This document shows, piece after piece, positions 1-5,469 of a DNA stretch of 5,469 nucleotides. Position 1 is the first letter of the stretch. Each line of letters opens with the position of its first letter. The position numbers were made by a program, and so were the translations under genes. Origin of the DNA: an uncultured Micavibrio sp. (GTDB taxonomy: Bacteria > Pseudomonadota > Alphaproteobacteria > Micavibrionales > UBA1664); the NCBI GenBank assembly GCA_937896295.1, contig CALBME010000149.1, forward strand, positions 1 through 5,469, read 5' to 3'. The notes under the pieces were generated by a model. The model saw only the letters and a program-made list of their open reading frames with translations, was not told the origin of the DNA and did no database searches.

Positions 1-889
1 CGCCGGGATAGGCTTCGCGGCCCGGCGGGCGGCGCAGCAGCAGCGACATCTGGCGGTAAGCGACAGCCTGCTTGGACAGATCGTCATAGATGATCAGCGC
101 GTGCATGCCGTTGTCGCGGAAATATTCGCCCATGGCGCAACCGGTATACGGCGCCAGGAACTGCATCGGGGCCGGATCGGACGCGGTGGCTGCGATGATG
201 ATGGAGTATTCCAGCGCGCCGCGTTCTTCCAGCGTGCGCACCAGCTGGGCCACGGTCGAGCGTTTCTGGCCGATGGCGACGTAGATGCAGAACAGCTTGT
301 CCTTGTCCTGGCCGGCGTCGTTGATCGATTTCTGGTTGAGGATGGCGTCGAGGACGACGGCGGTTTTGCCGGTCTGACGGTCGCCGATCACGAGTTCGCG
401 CTGGCCGCGGCCGACGGGAACGAGCGCGTCGAGCGCCTTGAGGCCGGTCTGCATCGGTTCATGCACGGATTTACGCGGAATGATGCCCGGAGCCTTCATT
501 TCAACGCGGCGGGTTTCCTTGGCCTTGAGCGGGCCCTTGCCGTCGATCGGGTTGCCGAGACCGTCGACCACGCGGCCGAGCAGTTCCTTGCCCACCGGGA
601 CCGAGACGATTTCGCCAGTACGGCGGACCAGATCGCCTTCTTTGATGGCGCGGTCAGAACCGAAGATAACGATACCGACGTTATCGACTTCAAGGTTCAG
701 GGCCATCCCTTTGATGCCGCCGGGAAATTCCACCATCTCACCGGCGCGGACGCCGTCCAGCCCGTAGACGCGGGCAACGCCGTCGCCCACGCTCAGAACG
801 GTGCCGACCTCGGCAACGTCAGCCATCGCGTTGAAATTCGCGATCTGATCCTTAAGAATTGCAGAGATTTCAGAGGCTTTCAGTTCCAT
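1..889 (-). CDS. atpA: ATP synthase F1 subunit alpha, N-terminal 296 residues (cut by window edge)
   Basis: This is the alpha subunit of the F1 sector, which alternates with beta in the catalytic hexamer and binds nucleotide at non-catalytic sites. The minus-strand reading frame starts MELKASEISAILKDQI at ATG 887-889 and stays open to the window edge. Seen in order: the N-terminal beta-barrel domain (VGDGVARVYGLDG near residues 34-46), then the nucleotide-binding domain with the Walker A loop GDRQTGKT at residues 169-176, the same numbering as I recall for E. coli AtpA, then the YVAIGQKRSTVAQL segment and the YDDLSKQAVAYRQMSLLLRR segment near the cut. About 510 residues are usual, so roughly 40 percent of the gene lies outside. 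It follows atpH after 20 bp, has its own GGAG ribosome site and is almost certainly co-transcribed with atpH. No internal stop, frameshift or altered P-loop residue is visible. Identification is essentially certain. Confidence 0.98.
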   Translation of the reverse strand, partial: MELKASEISAILKDQIANFNAMADVAEVGTVLSVGDGVARVYGLDGVRAGEMVEFPGGIKGMALNLEVDNVGIVIFGSDRAIKEGDLVRRTGEIVSVPVGKELLGRVVDGLGNPIDGKGPLKAKETRRVEMKAPGIIPRKSVHEPMQTGLKALDALVPVGRGQRELVIGDRQTGKTAVVLDAILNQKSINDAGQDKDKLFCIYVAIGQKRSTVAQLVRTLEERGALEYSIIIAATASDPAPMQFLAPYTGCAMGEYFRDNGMHALIIYDDLSKQAVAYRQMSLLLRRPPGREAYPG

Positions 890-896
890 TTTAACA

Positions 897-900
897 CTCC
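897..900 (-). promoter_or_regulatory. Ribosome binding site of atpA
   Basis: On the minus strand GGAG lies 7 nt upstream of the atpA ATG (887-889), inside the 20-bp atpH-atpA gap. Core motif and spacing are typical, and it confirms the MELKAS start. It contrasts with the TraX-like and lipoprotein genes of this window, which have no well-placed Shine-Dalgarno sequence. Confidence 0.75.
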
Positions 901-909
901 AGTTTAACT

Positions 910-1473
910 TTAGGCAGCCTGACCCTGCAGGCGGCGAGCCATGCGGTCGAGCTTGGTTTTCACAGAATCGTCAATCAGGGTGGAGCCAACGCGCACCACC
1001 ATCCCGCCAATCAAGCTGGGATCAATTTTTGTTTCAATTGCAACATCCTCGCCAAGTTTCTTCGACAAAACGTTACGGATTTCGGTGATCTTTTTCTCGT
1101 CCAGCGGCGTGGCGGAGGTGACCTGCGCCGTGCTGACACCGGATGCCGCGTCGATCATGGCCTTGGCCGCCTTGAGCACGGCTTCCAGTGCCGGCAGACG
1201 GCGGTTTTTAACCAGCAGGTTGATCATGGAGGTGGTGGCATCGCCCAGCTTCGCCTGTTTGGCGATGGCCGCGATGACCTTGGACTGGTCGCCCTGGCTG
1301 GCGAGCGGGGTCAGAAGGAATGCGCGCAGATCAGGGGAGCCTGCGATGGTACCCAGCAGCGCATTGATATCGCCCGCTACGGATTCCAGCGACTGCCCAC
1401 CCTTGGCGGACGGATCTTTGGCGGCGGAAAGCCAGCCTTTTGCGTAGCGTCGTGCGACTTCAGATGCACTCAT
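910..1473 (-). CDS. atpH: ATP synthase F1 subunit delta (OSCP homologue), complete
   Basis: AtpH sits on top of F1 and ties the alpha3beta3 head to the peripheral b stalk. The 187-residue product, starting MSASEVARRYAKGW, has the usual length of the family (about 175-190). Visible family marks are the N-terminal RYAKGW, the INLLVKNRRL helix near residues 84-93 closing the helical N-terminal domain, the VTSATPL strand at 118-124, and the C-terminal IGGMVVRVGSTLIDDS at 155-170. The frame is open for 30 more codons upstream (to 1563), but that extension has no resemblance to the family and would run across the predicted promoter, so the ATG at 1471-1473 is preferred. A purine-rich GAGGGG lies 13 nt upstream at 1487-1492, slightly far for a ribosome site. 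The gene precedes atpA by 20 bp and probably opens an atpHAGDC-type operon; only atpH and atpA are visible here. Confidence 0.96.
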   Translation of the reverse strand: MSASEVARRYAKGWLSAAKDPSAKGGQSLESVAGDINALLGTIAGSPDLRAFLLTPLASQGDQSKVIAAIAKQAKLGDATTSMINLLVKNRRLPALEAVLKAAKAMIDAASGVSTAQVTSATPLDEKKITEIRNVLSKKLGEDVAIETKIDPSLIGGMVVRVGSTLIDDSVKTKLDRMARRLQGQAA

Positions 1474-1512
1474 CTTGGACCCGTTACCCCTCGGTAGGTT
1501 TAGTCGAGGCTC

Positions 1513-1541
1513 ATGTAGCACGCGCCCGTCCCCGCAAGCAA
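1513..1541 (-). promoter_or_regulatory. Predicted promoter of the atpH-atpA operon
   Basis: On the minus strand TTGCTT (1536-1541) and CTACAT (1513-1518) are separated by exactly 17 bp. Together with the preceding G, the -10 reads GCTACAT, which fits the alphaproteobacterial housekeeping pattern GCTANAW that I recall from Caulobacter. Transcription would start near 1506, giving a leader of about 33 nt before the atpH ATG. It lies in the only gap (1474-1576) between the TraX-like gene and atpH. This is a sequence match only. Confidence 0.6.
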
Positions 1542-1576
1542 CCATTTCCGGGGCTAAAATCACGTTTTTTTAGGAA

Positions 1577-2386
1577 TTATCCCACGAGGTAAACAGCCAG
1601 CAGATGCAGGGCGAAAATAGCCTTCAGAATCAGCAGGTGGATCACATAGATTTCAAGCGTATAGCGCCCGAAAAGCCGGTACAGGGGCGCGGACGGACGG
1701 TCCGACGTCCCCGGCAGGGTCCGGGACACAAACCCCTGCAGGACGAAATACGTACAGATCAGCCCGCCCATCACGACCATGAAGGCCAGCATCGAAAAGC
1801 CGAACAGCATCGATTCCAGGATGCCGTAAGCCAGAAGCACCACGATCATCAGGGTTTCAGGCACGGACTGGCGCAAAACACCGCTGAACGCCGCATTCAC
1901 CTCGTCCCGGTTGCGAATCGCATAGCCGCAGGCCGCCAGCAGGAAGCCGAGCGTCCCGTACTCCACGAACAGACCCGTGAAATAGGCCAGGAAGATCAGC
2001 AGCAGGATCATCCACCAGAAATAGATGGGATTACGGTAAGCCACGCGCCAGAACGCATCCAGCGACAGCCTTGTCAGCGCCATGGTGAACAGGACCACCA
2101 GCGGCACCGCCGGCAGGCCGACCACGATATTGCTGATCATCAGGATGATGCCCGCGACCAGCCAGCGCGTGGGCACGTCGCGCGAGCGGGAATAGCCGAT
2201 CAGGAAGAACCACAAGGGCACGCACAGGCGCCCCACCACGCGGAACCACTCTATATCCGGGGCCAGCAGCCACCCGATATGGTCGACGATCATCATGGTC
2301 AGCGCCACGGTCTTCATGACATCGATGGTGGTGATATCGGCTGGAAGGTCGGTGCGCGGCGGGAAAAGCGTGGCGGCAAGGCTCAT
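1577..2386 (-). CDS. TraX-family integral membrane protein (putative O/N-acetyltransferase-like)
   Basis: The 269-residue product is very hydrophobic, with about seven or eight likely membrane segments. Its N-terminal third carries the TraX signature: DVMKTVALTMMIVDH at residues 22-36, then GRLCVPLWFFLIGYSRSR at 52-69. This aligns in order with the IIKTVALVLMVLDH and GRGAFPLFALVWG stretches of F-plasmid TraX as I remember it. A C-terminal EIYVIHLLIL helix at 245-254 puts a histidine where TraX and acyltransferase-3 proteins have one. TraX acetylates the N-terminus of F pilin at the inner membrane. The substrate here is unknown, because no pilin or conjugation gene is present. The ATG at 2384-2386 is preferred; a GTG 16 codons upstream (2434) would overlap the predicted promoters. 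There is no Shine-Dalgarno sequence. The gene is divergent from the lipoprotein pair, and only 103 bp separates it from atpH on the same strand. Confidence 0.82.
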   Translation of the reverse strand: MSLAATLFPPRTDLPADITTIDVMKTVALTMMIVDHIGWLLAPDIEWFRVVGRLCVPLWFFLIGYSRSRDVPTRWLVAGIILMISNIVVGLPAVPLVVLFTMALTRLSLDAFWRVAYRNPIYFWWMILLLIFLAYFTGLFVEYGTLGFLLAACGYAIRNRDEVNAAFSGVLRQSVPETLMIVVLLAYGILESMLFGFSMLAFMVVMGGLICTYFVLQGFVSRTLPGTSDRPSAPLYRLFGRYTLEIYVIHLLILKAIFALHLLAVYLVG

Positions 2387-2392
2387 GCAACG

Positions 2393-2421
2393 ATGGTGAA
2401 AGCCTTTTGACCATGCGTCAA
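2393..2421 (-). promoter_or_regulatory. Candidate promoter of the TraX-like gene, likely leaderless transcript
   Basis: On the minus strand TTGACG (2416-2421) is a strong -35 and is followed after 17 bp by CACCAT (2393-2398), a weak -10 with 3 of 6 consensus bases. Seven bases past the -10 is the A of the ATG at 2386, so transcription would begin on the start codon. The -35 overlaps the -35 of the oppositely directed lipoprotein promoter. The weak -10 keeps confidence moderate. Confidence 0.4.
2407..2421. repeat. Inverted repeat TTGAC-CATGC-GTCAA shared by two divergent -35 elements
   Basis: Perfect 5-bp arms (2407-2411 and 2417-2421) flank a 5-bp centre. Each arm is the core of a -35 element, the left arm for the plus-strand lipoprotein promoter and the right arm for the minus-strand TraX-like promoter. 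The symmetry may therefore simply be two -35 boxes back to back, or an operator. The two promoters overlap over these 15 bp, so polymerase could probably not occupy both at once. Confidence 0.5.
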
Positions 2422-2435
2422 TGGGCCAGTACACT
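2407..2435 (+). promoter_or_regulatory. Predicted promoter of the lipoprotein operon, likely leaderless transcript
   Basis: TTGACC (2407-2412) and TACACT (2430-2435) are spaced by exactly 17 bp and match the sigma-70-type consensus at 5 of 6 and 4 of 6 bases. The expected transcription start is at about 2442-2443, which is the first base of the ATG at 2443. The purine run GAGG at 2437-2440 is only 2 nt from that ATG, too close to be a normal Shine-Dalgarno site, in agreement with leaderless translation. This promoter also argues against the upstream TTG (2407) and ATG (2413) starts in the same frame. Confidence 0.6.
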
Positions 2436-2442
2436 TGAGGAC

Positions 2443-3015
2443 ATGCGTAAAACCGCGCTCACCCTCCTCGCCCTGTGCGCTGGCCTTGCGGCCTGTACCG
2501 ACCCGGACAGCAAGCCGATGACGCCGGAACAGGACTACCTGATGAATGCCTATGCCGACGTGACCAGCGCCTATGCCTGGGACACGGTCTGTAACAAGGG
2601 CCGGAAAATCGCGGCCAAGGACCCGGTCTTGAGCGGAAACCTGAGCATGATCGCAACGCAGGTCTATCAGGTCCTGCGCAATACCAATGCCGGCGCCCCC
2701 GACGACGTACTGACCGATGCCGCCGTCATGTCGGGCAAGAGCATGCAGGAAATGCAGGAAAAACTGCTGAAGGAACAGGGCTGTGACGCCGCAGGCCTGC
2801 AGGCGTACAAGGCCGCCCATGCCCGTTATACCAGCGTCCCGGCGGAACAGAATTACATAGGCATCATGCAGGACATGCATAAAAAGGGAATTCAGCGCGC
2901 GGCGCCCCGGCCTGACGCCGCCCCCGCGGGCGCCCCGACGACACCCCTGCCCGATGCCGGCCGCCAGAAGGCCATCGACCTTCTCACCGGTCATAAACCC
3001 CCGGCGCAAAAATGA
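2443..3015 (+). CDS. Putative lipoprotein of unrecognised family (paralogue 1)
   Basis: I do not recognise this family. The 190-residue product opens with a lipoprotein signal peptide: MRKT, a hydrophobic stretch, and the lipobox L-A-A-C at residues 15-18. The mature protein would start at Cys18, followed by Thr, so by the E. coli sorting rule it would go to the outer membrane. The mature part is predicted helical and polar, with two cysteines at 50 (in DTVCNKGRK) and 114 (in EQGCD) that could form a disulfide in the periplasm. Further marks are GNLSM at 65-69 and KAAHA at 123-127. From about residue 153 the tail is Pro/Ala-rich and probably disordered, ending in a short helix (RQKAIDLLTG) and a basic end. 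The ATG at 2443 is preferred to ATG 2413 because the longer form would add acidic residues before the signal peptide. The stop overlaps the next gene, which encodes a paralogue. Function unknown. Confidence 0.85.
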   Translation: MRKTALTLLALCAGLAACTDPDSKPMTPEQDYLMNAYADVTSAYAWDTVCNKGRKIAAKDPVLSGNLSMIATQVYQVLRNTNAGAPDDVLTDAAVMSGKSMQEMQEKLLKEQGCDAAGLQAYKAAHARYTSVPAEQNYIGIMQDMHKKGIQRAAPRPDAAPAGAPTTPLPDAGRQKAIDLLTGHKPPAQK

Positions 3016-3500
3016 TGCCCGCCTTCCGCCGCGTCGTGCTTGGCGCGCTCATCCTGCTGTCCTTGACCGCCTGTTCCAGAAAAGAAGACGTCTTAAGCCG
3101 CGAGGAACAGCTGGAATACGAACTGGCCTCATCGTTACAGGCAGCGCTCGCCTATGACGAGGTGTGCAACAAAAGCGAATACGTGATCGGCCGCAACGCC
3201 AACCTGCTGGGCAACCTGCAGATGGTGCCCGCCCGCGCCTTCATCGCCAGCGCCAACAACCATCACGGCGACGATCTCGATGCGTTAAGCGAAAAGATGC
3301 TGACCCTGTTTGTCATGACCAAGGACGACATGACCGCGCAGCTGCAGAAAGACGGCTGCCAGTCCAAGACCGCCGACAAAGCCGCGCACGCGCTTGCGTT
3401 TTTCGTCACCACCCCGCCCGAAAAGGCGTATGCGATGACGGACGACAAACTGCGCGAACTGGGCATCACCCCTGCCCCGCGCAACCCGGATCTGAAATAA
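3012..3500 (+). CDS. Putative lipoprotein of unrecognised family (paralogue 2)
   Basis: This 162-residue product is also a predicted lipoprotein, with basic residues at 6-7, a hydrophobic core and the lipobox L-T-A-C at 18-21; Ser follows the acylated Cys21. It is paralogous to the upstream protein: AYDEVCNK at 47-54, LLGNLQM at 65-71, DGC at 114-116 and KAAHA at 123-127 align with that protein, and the two non-lipobox cysteines (52 and 116) are 64 residues apart exactly as there. It lacks the Pro/Ala-rich tail and ends PAPRNPDLK. The start codon overlaps the upstream stop (ATGA, 3012-3015) with no Shine-Dalgarno sequence, pointing to translational coupling; a second ATG at 3015 is equally possible and would remove one residue. 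The gene ends 6 bp from the convergent priA stop. Function unknown. Confidence 0.85.
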   Translation: MMPAFRRVVLGALILLSLTACSRKEDVLSREEQLEYELASSLQAALAYDEVCNKSEYVIGRNANLLGNLQMVPARAFIASANNHHGDDLDALSEKMLTLFVMTKDDMTAQLQKDGCQSKTADKAAHALAFFVTTPPEKAYAMTDDKLRELGITPAPRNPDLK

Positions 3501-3506
3501 GCATTC

Positions 3507-5469
3507 TCACAGGAAAGAATACGGATCGATATCGACACCGATACGGATGGTCGATGGCGGCTTGGCCTTTGAAAGCCAGTCGCGGATATATTCCTGCATC
3601 GGGAACGCCTTGTCCGCACACAGCAGCAGGCGCCAGCGGTAATGATTGCGCAGCTTGTAGATAGCCGCCTGCGCAGGCCCCAGAATGGACAGGCCGTCCG
3701 CATGCGGCGCGATCTGCGCCAGCGCCCGCGCGGTGTCTTCCGTCTTCATGGGGTTGGTGCCCGATACGATGATGGCGCCAAGCCGCGCATAGGGCGGCAT
3801 GCGGGCATGCGCGCGTTCCTCAAGCTCCACAGCCACGAACGCATCGCGGTCATGCTGGGTCAGTGACTGCATGACCCGGTTTTCCGGCATGAAAGTCTGC
3901 AACACCACGCGCCCCGGCGCGCTCTCGCGCCCTGCCCGGCCCGCGACCTGATGCAAAAGCTGCCACGTATGTTCGCTGGCACGCAGATCGCCGCCCGAAA
4001 GGCCCAGATCGGCATCGACCACGCCCACCAGCGTCAGCTTGGGGAAGTGATGTCCCTTGGCAATGATCTGGGTGCCGATGATGACATCGACCGCGTGACT
4101 GCGGATCGCCTCCAGCGCCTGGTACAGCGCCCCGCCGTCATTGCCGGTCATGTCGGACGCCAGCACCAGCGTGCGCGCCTGCGGGAAAAGGTCCCGCACC
4201 TCCTCCGCGATGCGTTCCACCCCTGGGCCGATCGGGACAAGACTGTCCGGCGCGCTGCATTTGGGGCATGCGTGGGGCTTGGGCATGGAATGCCCGCAGT
4301 GATGACAGGCAAGCCTGCGTGCCTGTTTGTGGTCGACCATCCATGCCGAACAGTTCGGGCATTCGATGCGGTGCCCGCAGGACCGGCATAATGTCAGCGG
4401 CGCGTAACCGCGCCTGTTCAGGAACAGAAGGCATTGTTCGCCGATTGCAAGGGTCTGGGCCATCGCATCCTTCAGCGGGGGGGCGATGAAAAACCCGCGC
4501 TCGGGCGGAGTTTTCTTCATATCGATCAGTGTGACGTCCGGCAGGCGCGCGCCCCCGAAACGGTCAGGCAGGTGCACGGCATTGTATTTGCCCGCGCGTA
4601 CATTGTGGAACGTCTCAAGCGAGGGCGTCGCGGATACCAGCACCACGGCGTGCTGCGCCATGGCGCCGCGCAGGACCGCCATGTCGCGCGCGTGATAACG
4701 CACACCGTCTTCCTGTTTGAAGGCGCTGTCATGTTCTTCGTCCACCACGATCAGACCCAGATCCGCATAGGGAAGAAACAGGGCAGATCGCGCCCCGATG
4801 ACGACGCGGCATTCGCCCGACGCCACCGCCTTCCATGTCGCCTTGCGCTGCGCCTCGGTCAGGTTGGAATGCCACAGCCCCGGCAGGCAGCCGAAACGCG
4901 CGTTGAAACGCGACAGAAACGCATTCGAAAGCGCAATTTCGGGTAATAACACGACCACCTGCCGCCCGTGCGCCAGCGCCTGTGCGACACCTTCGAAATA
5001 CACTTCCGTCTTGCCCGATCCGGTCACGCCGTCCAGCAGCGTGCAGGAATACGCATCGCGCCCCGCCGCATCGCGCAAAATCTCCGCCGCGCGGTCCTGC
5101 GCCGGGGTAAGCGAGGGACCCGGGCGGTGCGGGTCCGGGTTGGCGCAGGGCGCTGCAATTTTTTTGACCACGCGCTTGCCGGTCAGCGCCTTGGGCGCGG
5201 ACAGAACCATCTTCAGCACCTCGCCGCGCTCCGAGACAGTATAGGCCGCAACGCGTTCGATGAAACGGCGCTGCGCGTCGCTCAAGGGCGGAATCTGGCT
5301 GAAGACCTGAAGGACATCCTTGATTTTGGCATTCGGCACATCGTCCGGCGCGTCATCCCACACGCAGCCCAGAATTTTGCGCGGACCCAAAGGGATTTCG
5401 ACATAAGTGCCCGGCGGCGGCGCATCCACGCCTTCAGGCAGGCCATAGGTATAGGCCTTGTCGACGGCA
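3507..5469 (-). CDS. priA: Primosomal replication restart helicase PriA, extreme N-terminus beyond the window
   Basis: PriA is a 3'-to-5' DNA helicase that recognises abandoned forks and reloads the replicative helicase. 653 codons are visible. The frame runs past the GTG at 5427-5429 to the window edge, reading DKAYTYGLPEG just inside it, a normal PriA start region, so the true start lies outside. Seen in order: the 3'-end-binding domain (VEIPLGPRKILGCVW), Walker A GVTGSGKTE (about 5004-5030), motif II DEEH (4731-4742), SATPSLET, FLNRRGYAP, a zinc-binding block with four Cys-x2-Cys pairs (CRSC, CPNC, CHHC, CPKC; about 4250-4390), GTQIIAKGHHFP, DADLGL and VAGRAGRE, ending VDIDPYSFL. All catalytic and zinc residues are intact. 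Only about 28 residues separate the N-terminal domain from the helicase core (about 5110-5200), where E. coli has a winged-helix domain. The gene converges on the lipoprotein operon. Confidence 0.97.
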   Translation of the reverse strand, partial: AVDKAYTYGLPEGVDAPPPGTYVEIPLGPRKILGCVWDDAPDDVPNAKIKDVLQVFSQIPPLSDAQRRFIERVAAYTVSERGEVLKMVLSAPKALTGKRVVKKIAAPCANPDPHRPGPSLTPAQDRAAEILRDAAGRDAYSCTLLDGVTGSGKTEVYFEGVAQALAHGRQVVVLLPEIALSNAFLSRFNARFGCLPGLWHSNLTEAQRKATWKAVASGECRVVIGARSALFLPYADLGLIVVDEEHDSAFKQEDGVRYHARDMAVLRGAMAQHAVVLVSATPSLETFHNVRAGKYNAVHLPDRFGGARLPDVTLIDMKKTPPERGFFIAPPLKDAMAQTLAIGEQCLLFLNRRGYAPLTLCRSCGHRIECPNCSAWMVDHKQARRLACHHCGHSMPKPHACPKCSAPDSLVPIGPGVERIAEEVRDLFPQARTLVLASDMTGNDGGALYQALEAIRSHAVDVIIGTQIIAKGHHFPKLTLVGVVDADLGLSGGDLRASEHTWQLLHQVAGRAGRESAPGRVVLQTFMPENRVMQSLTQHDRDAFVAVELEERAHARMPPYARLGAIIVSGTNPMKTEDTARALAQIAPHADGLSILGPAQAAIYKLRNHYRWRLLLCADKAFPMQEYIRDWLSKAKPPSTIRIGVDIDPYSFL

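Noticed and set aside
101..907. Long plus-strand open frame of 268 codons opposite atpA
   Set aside because: It is the exact antisense of the confidently identified atpA and has no recognisable domain. Long antisense frames are expected opposite G+C-rich genes.
891..907. Paired TTAA motifs resembling a CtrA box upstream of atpA
   Set aside because: The spacing is 9 bp rather than the 7 bp of the CtrA consensus, and the site lies inside an operon over a ribosome binding site.
1474..1563. 30-codon N-terminal extension of atpH
   Set aside because: It does not resemble the delta subunit family, would exceed the usual length, and crosses the predicted atpH promoter.
1554..1573. Inverted repeat CTAAAA/TTTTAG with a T-run on the plus strand, just after the TraX-like gene
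   Set aside because: The stem is only 6 bp and nearly all A/T, and on the minus strand it is followed by neither a T-run nor a GC-rich stem. It is not convincing as a terminator.
1604..2410. Plus-strand open frame opposite the TraX-like gene, rich in His, Gln and Arg
   Set aside because: The composition is what the complement of a hydrophobic membrane protein gives, and no independent start signal or domain is visible.
2383..3009. Minus-strand open frame of 208 codons opposite the first lipoprotein gene
   Set aside because: It lies wholly antisense to a gene with a clear signal peptide and a paralogue, and has low-complexity Gly/Arg-rich content without recognisable motifs.
3526..3535. 10-bp palindrome TCGATATCGA near the 3' end of priA
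   Set aside because: It falls in the codons for the conserved VDID end of PriA and is explained by coding constraint.
1..5469. CRISPR arrays, tRNA or rRNA genes, insertion sequences
   Set aside because: No regularly spaced repeats, tRNA-like cloverleaf, transposase frame or terminal inverted repeats were seen on either strand.

Overview
The window reads as chromosomal DNA of an alphaproteobacterium with moderately high G+C. The main evidence is a PriA gene lying close to the start of an ATP synthase F1 operon that begins atpH-atpA, an arrangement I recall from many Alphaproteobacteria. The PriA is also compact, and as I remember it resembles rickettsial PriA more than the E. coli enzyme. The genus cannot be fixed from this sequence; a free-living or predatory relative is as likely as anything else.

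Layout from left to right. Positions 1-889 (minus) hold the first 296 codons of atpA, cut by the window edge. Positions 910-1473 (minus) hold complete atpH, 20 bp upstream of atpA, with a good promoter candidate at 1513-1541. Positions 1577-2386 (minus) hold a complete polytopic membrane protein of the TraX family (F-pilin acetylase-like, related to acyltransferases). A 56-bp divergent control region (2387-2442) follows. Positions 2443-3015 and 3012-3500 (plus) hold two overlapping genes for paralogous lipoproteins of unrecognised family. Positions 3507-5469 (minus) hold priA, complete at the C-terminus and missing only a few N-terminal codons beyond the window edge.

AtpH and AtpA are parts of the F1 sector (stator and core) of ATP synthase, and PriA restarts stalled replication forks. 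Both blocks are housekeeping. The TraX-like gene and the lipoprotein pair form an accessory three-gene module lodged between them. The module is organised around overlapping back-to-back promoters that share the inverted repeat TTGAC-CATGC-GTCAA. On both strands the predicted transcription start falls on or next to the start codon, so leaderless mRNAs are likely.

The most noteworthy items are the lipoprotein pair, with an identically spaced cysteine pair and a VCNK/GNL/KAAHA signature; its divergent coupling to an orphan TraX-like protein without any conjugation genes; and a PriA that appears to lack the winged-helix domain. No RNA genes, CRISPR arrays, insertion sequences or rho-independent terminators were seen. 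No stretch over 300 bp lacks a gene.
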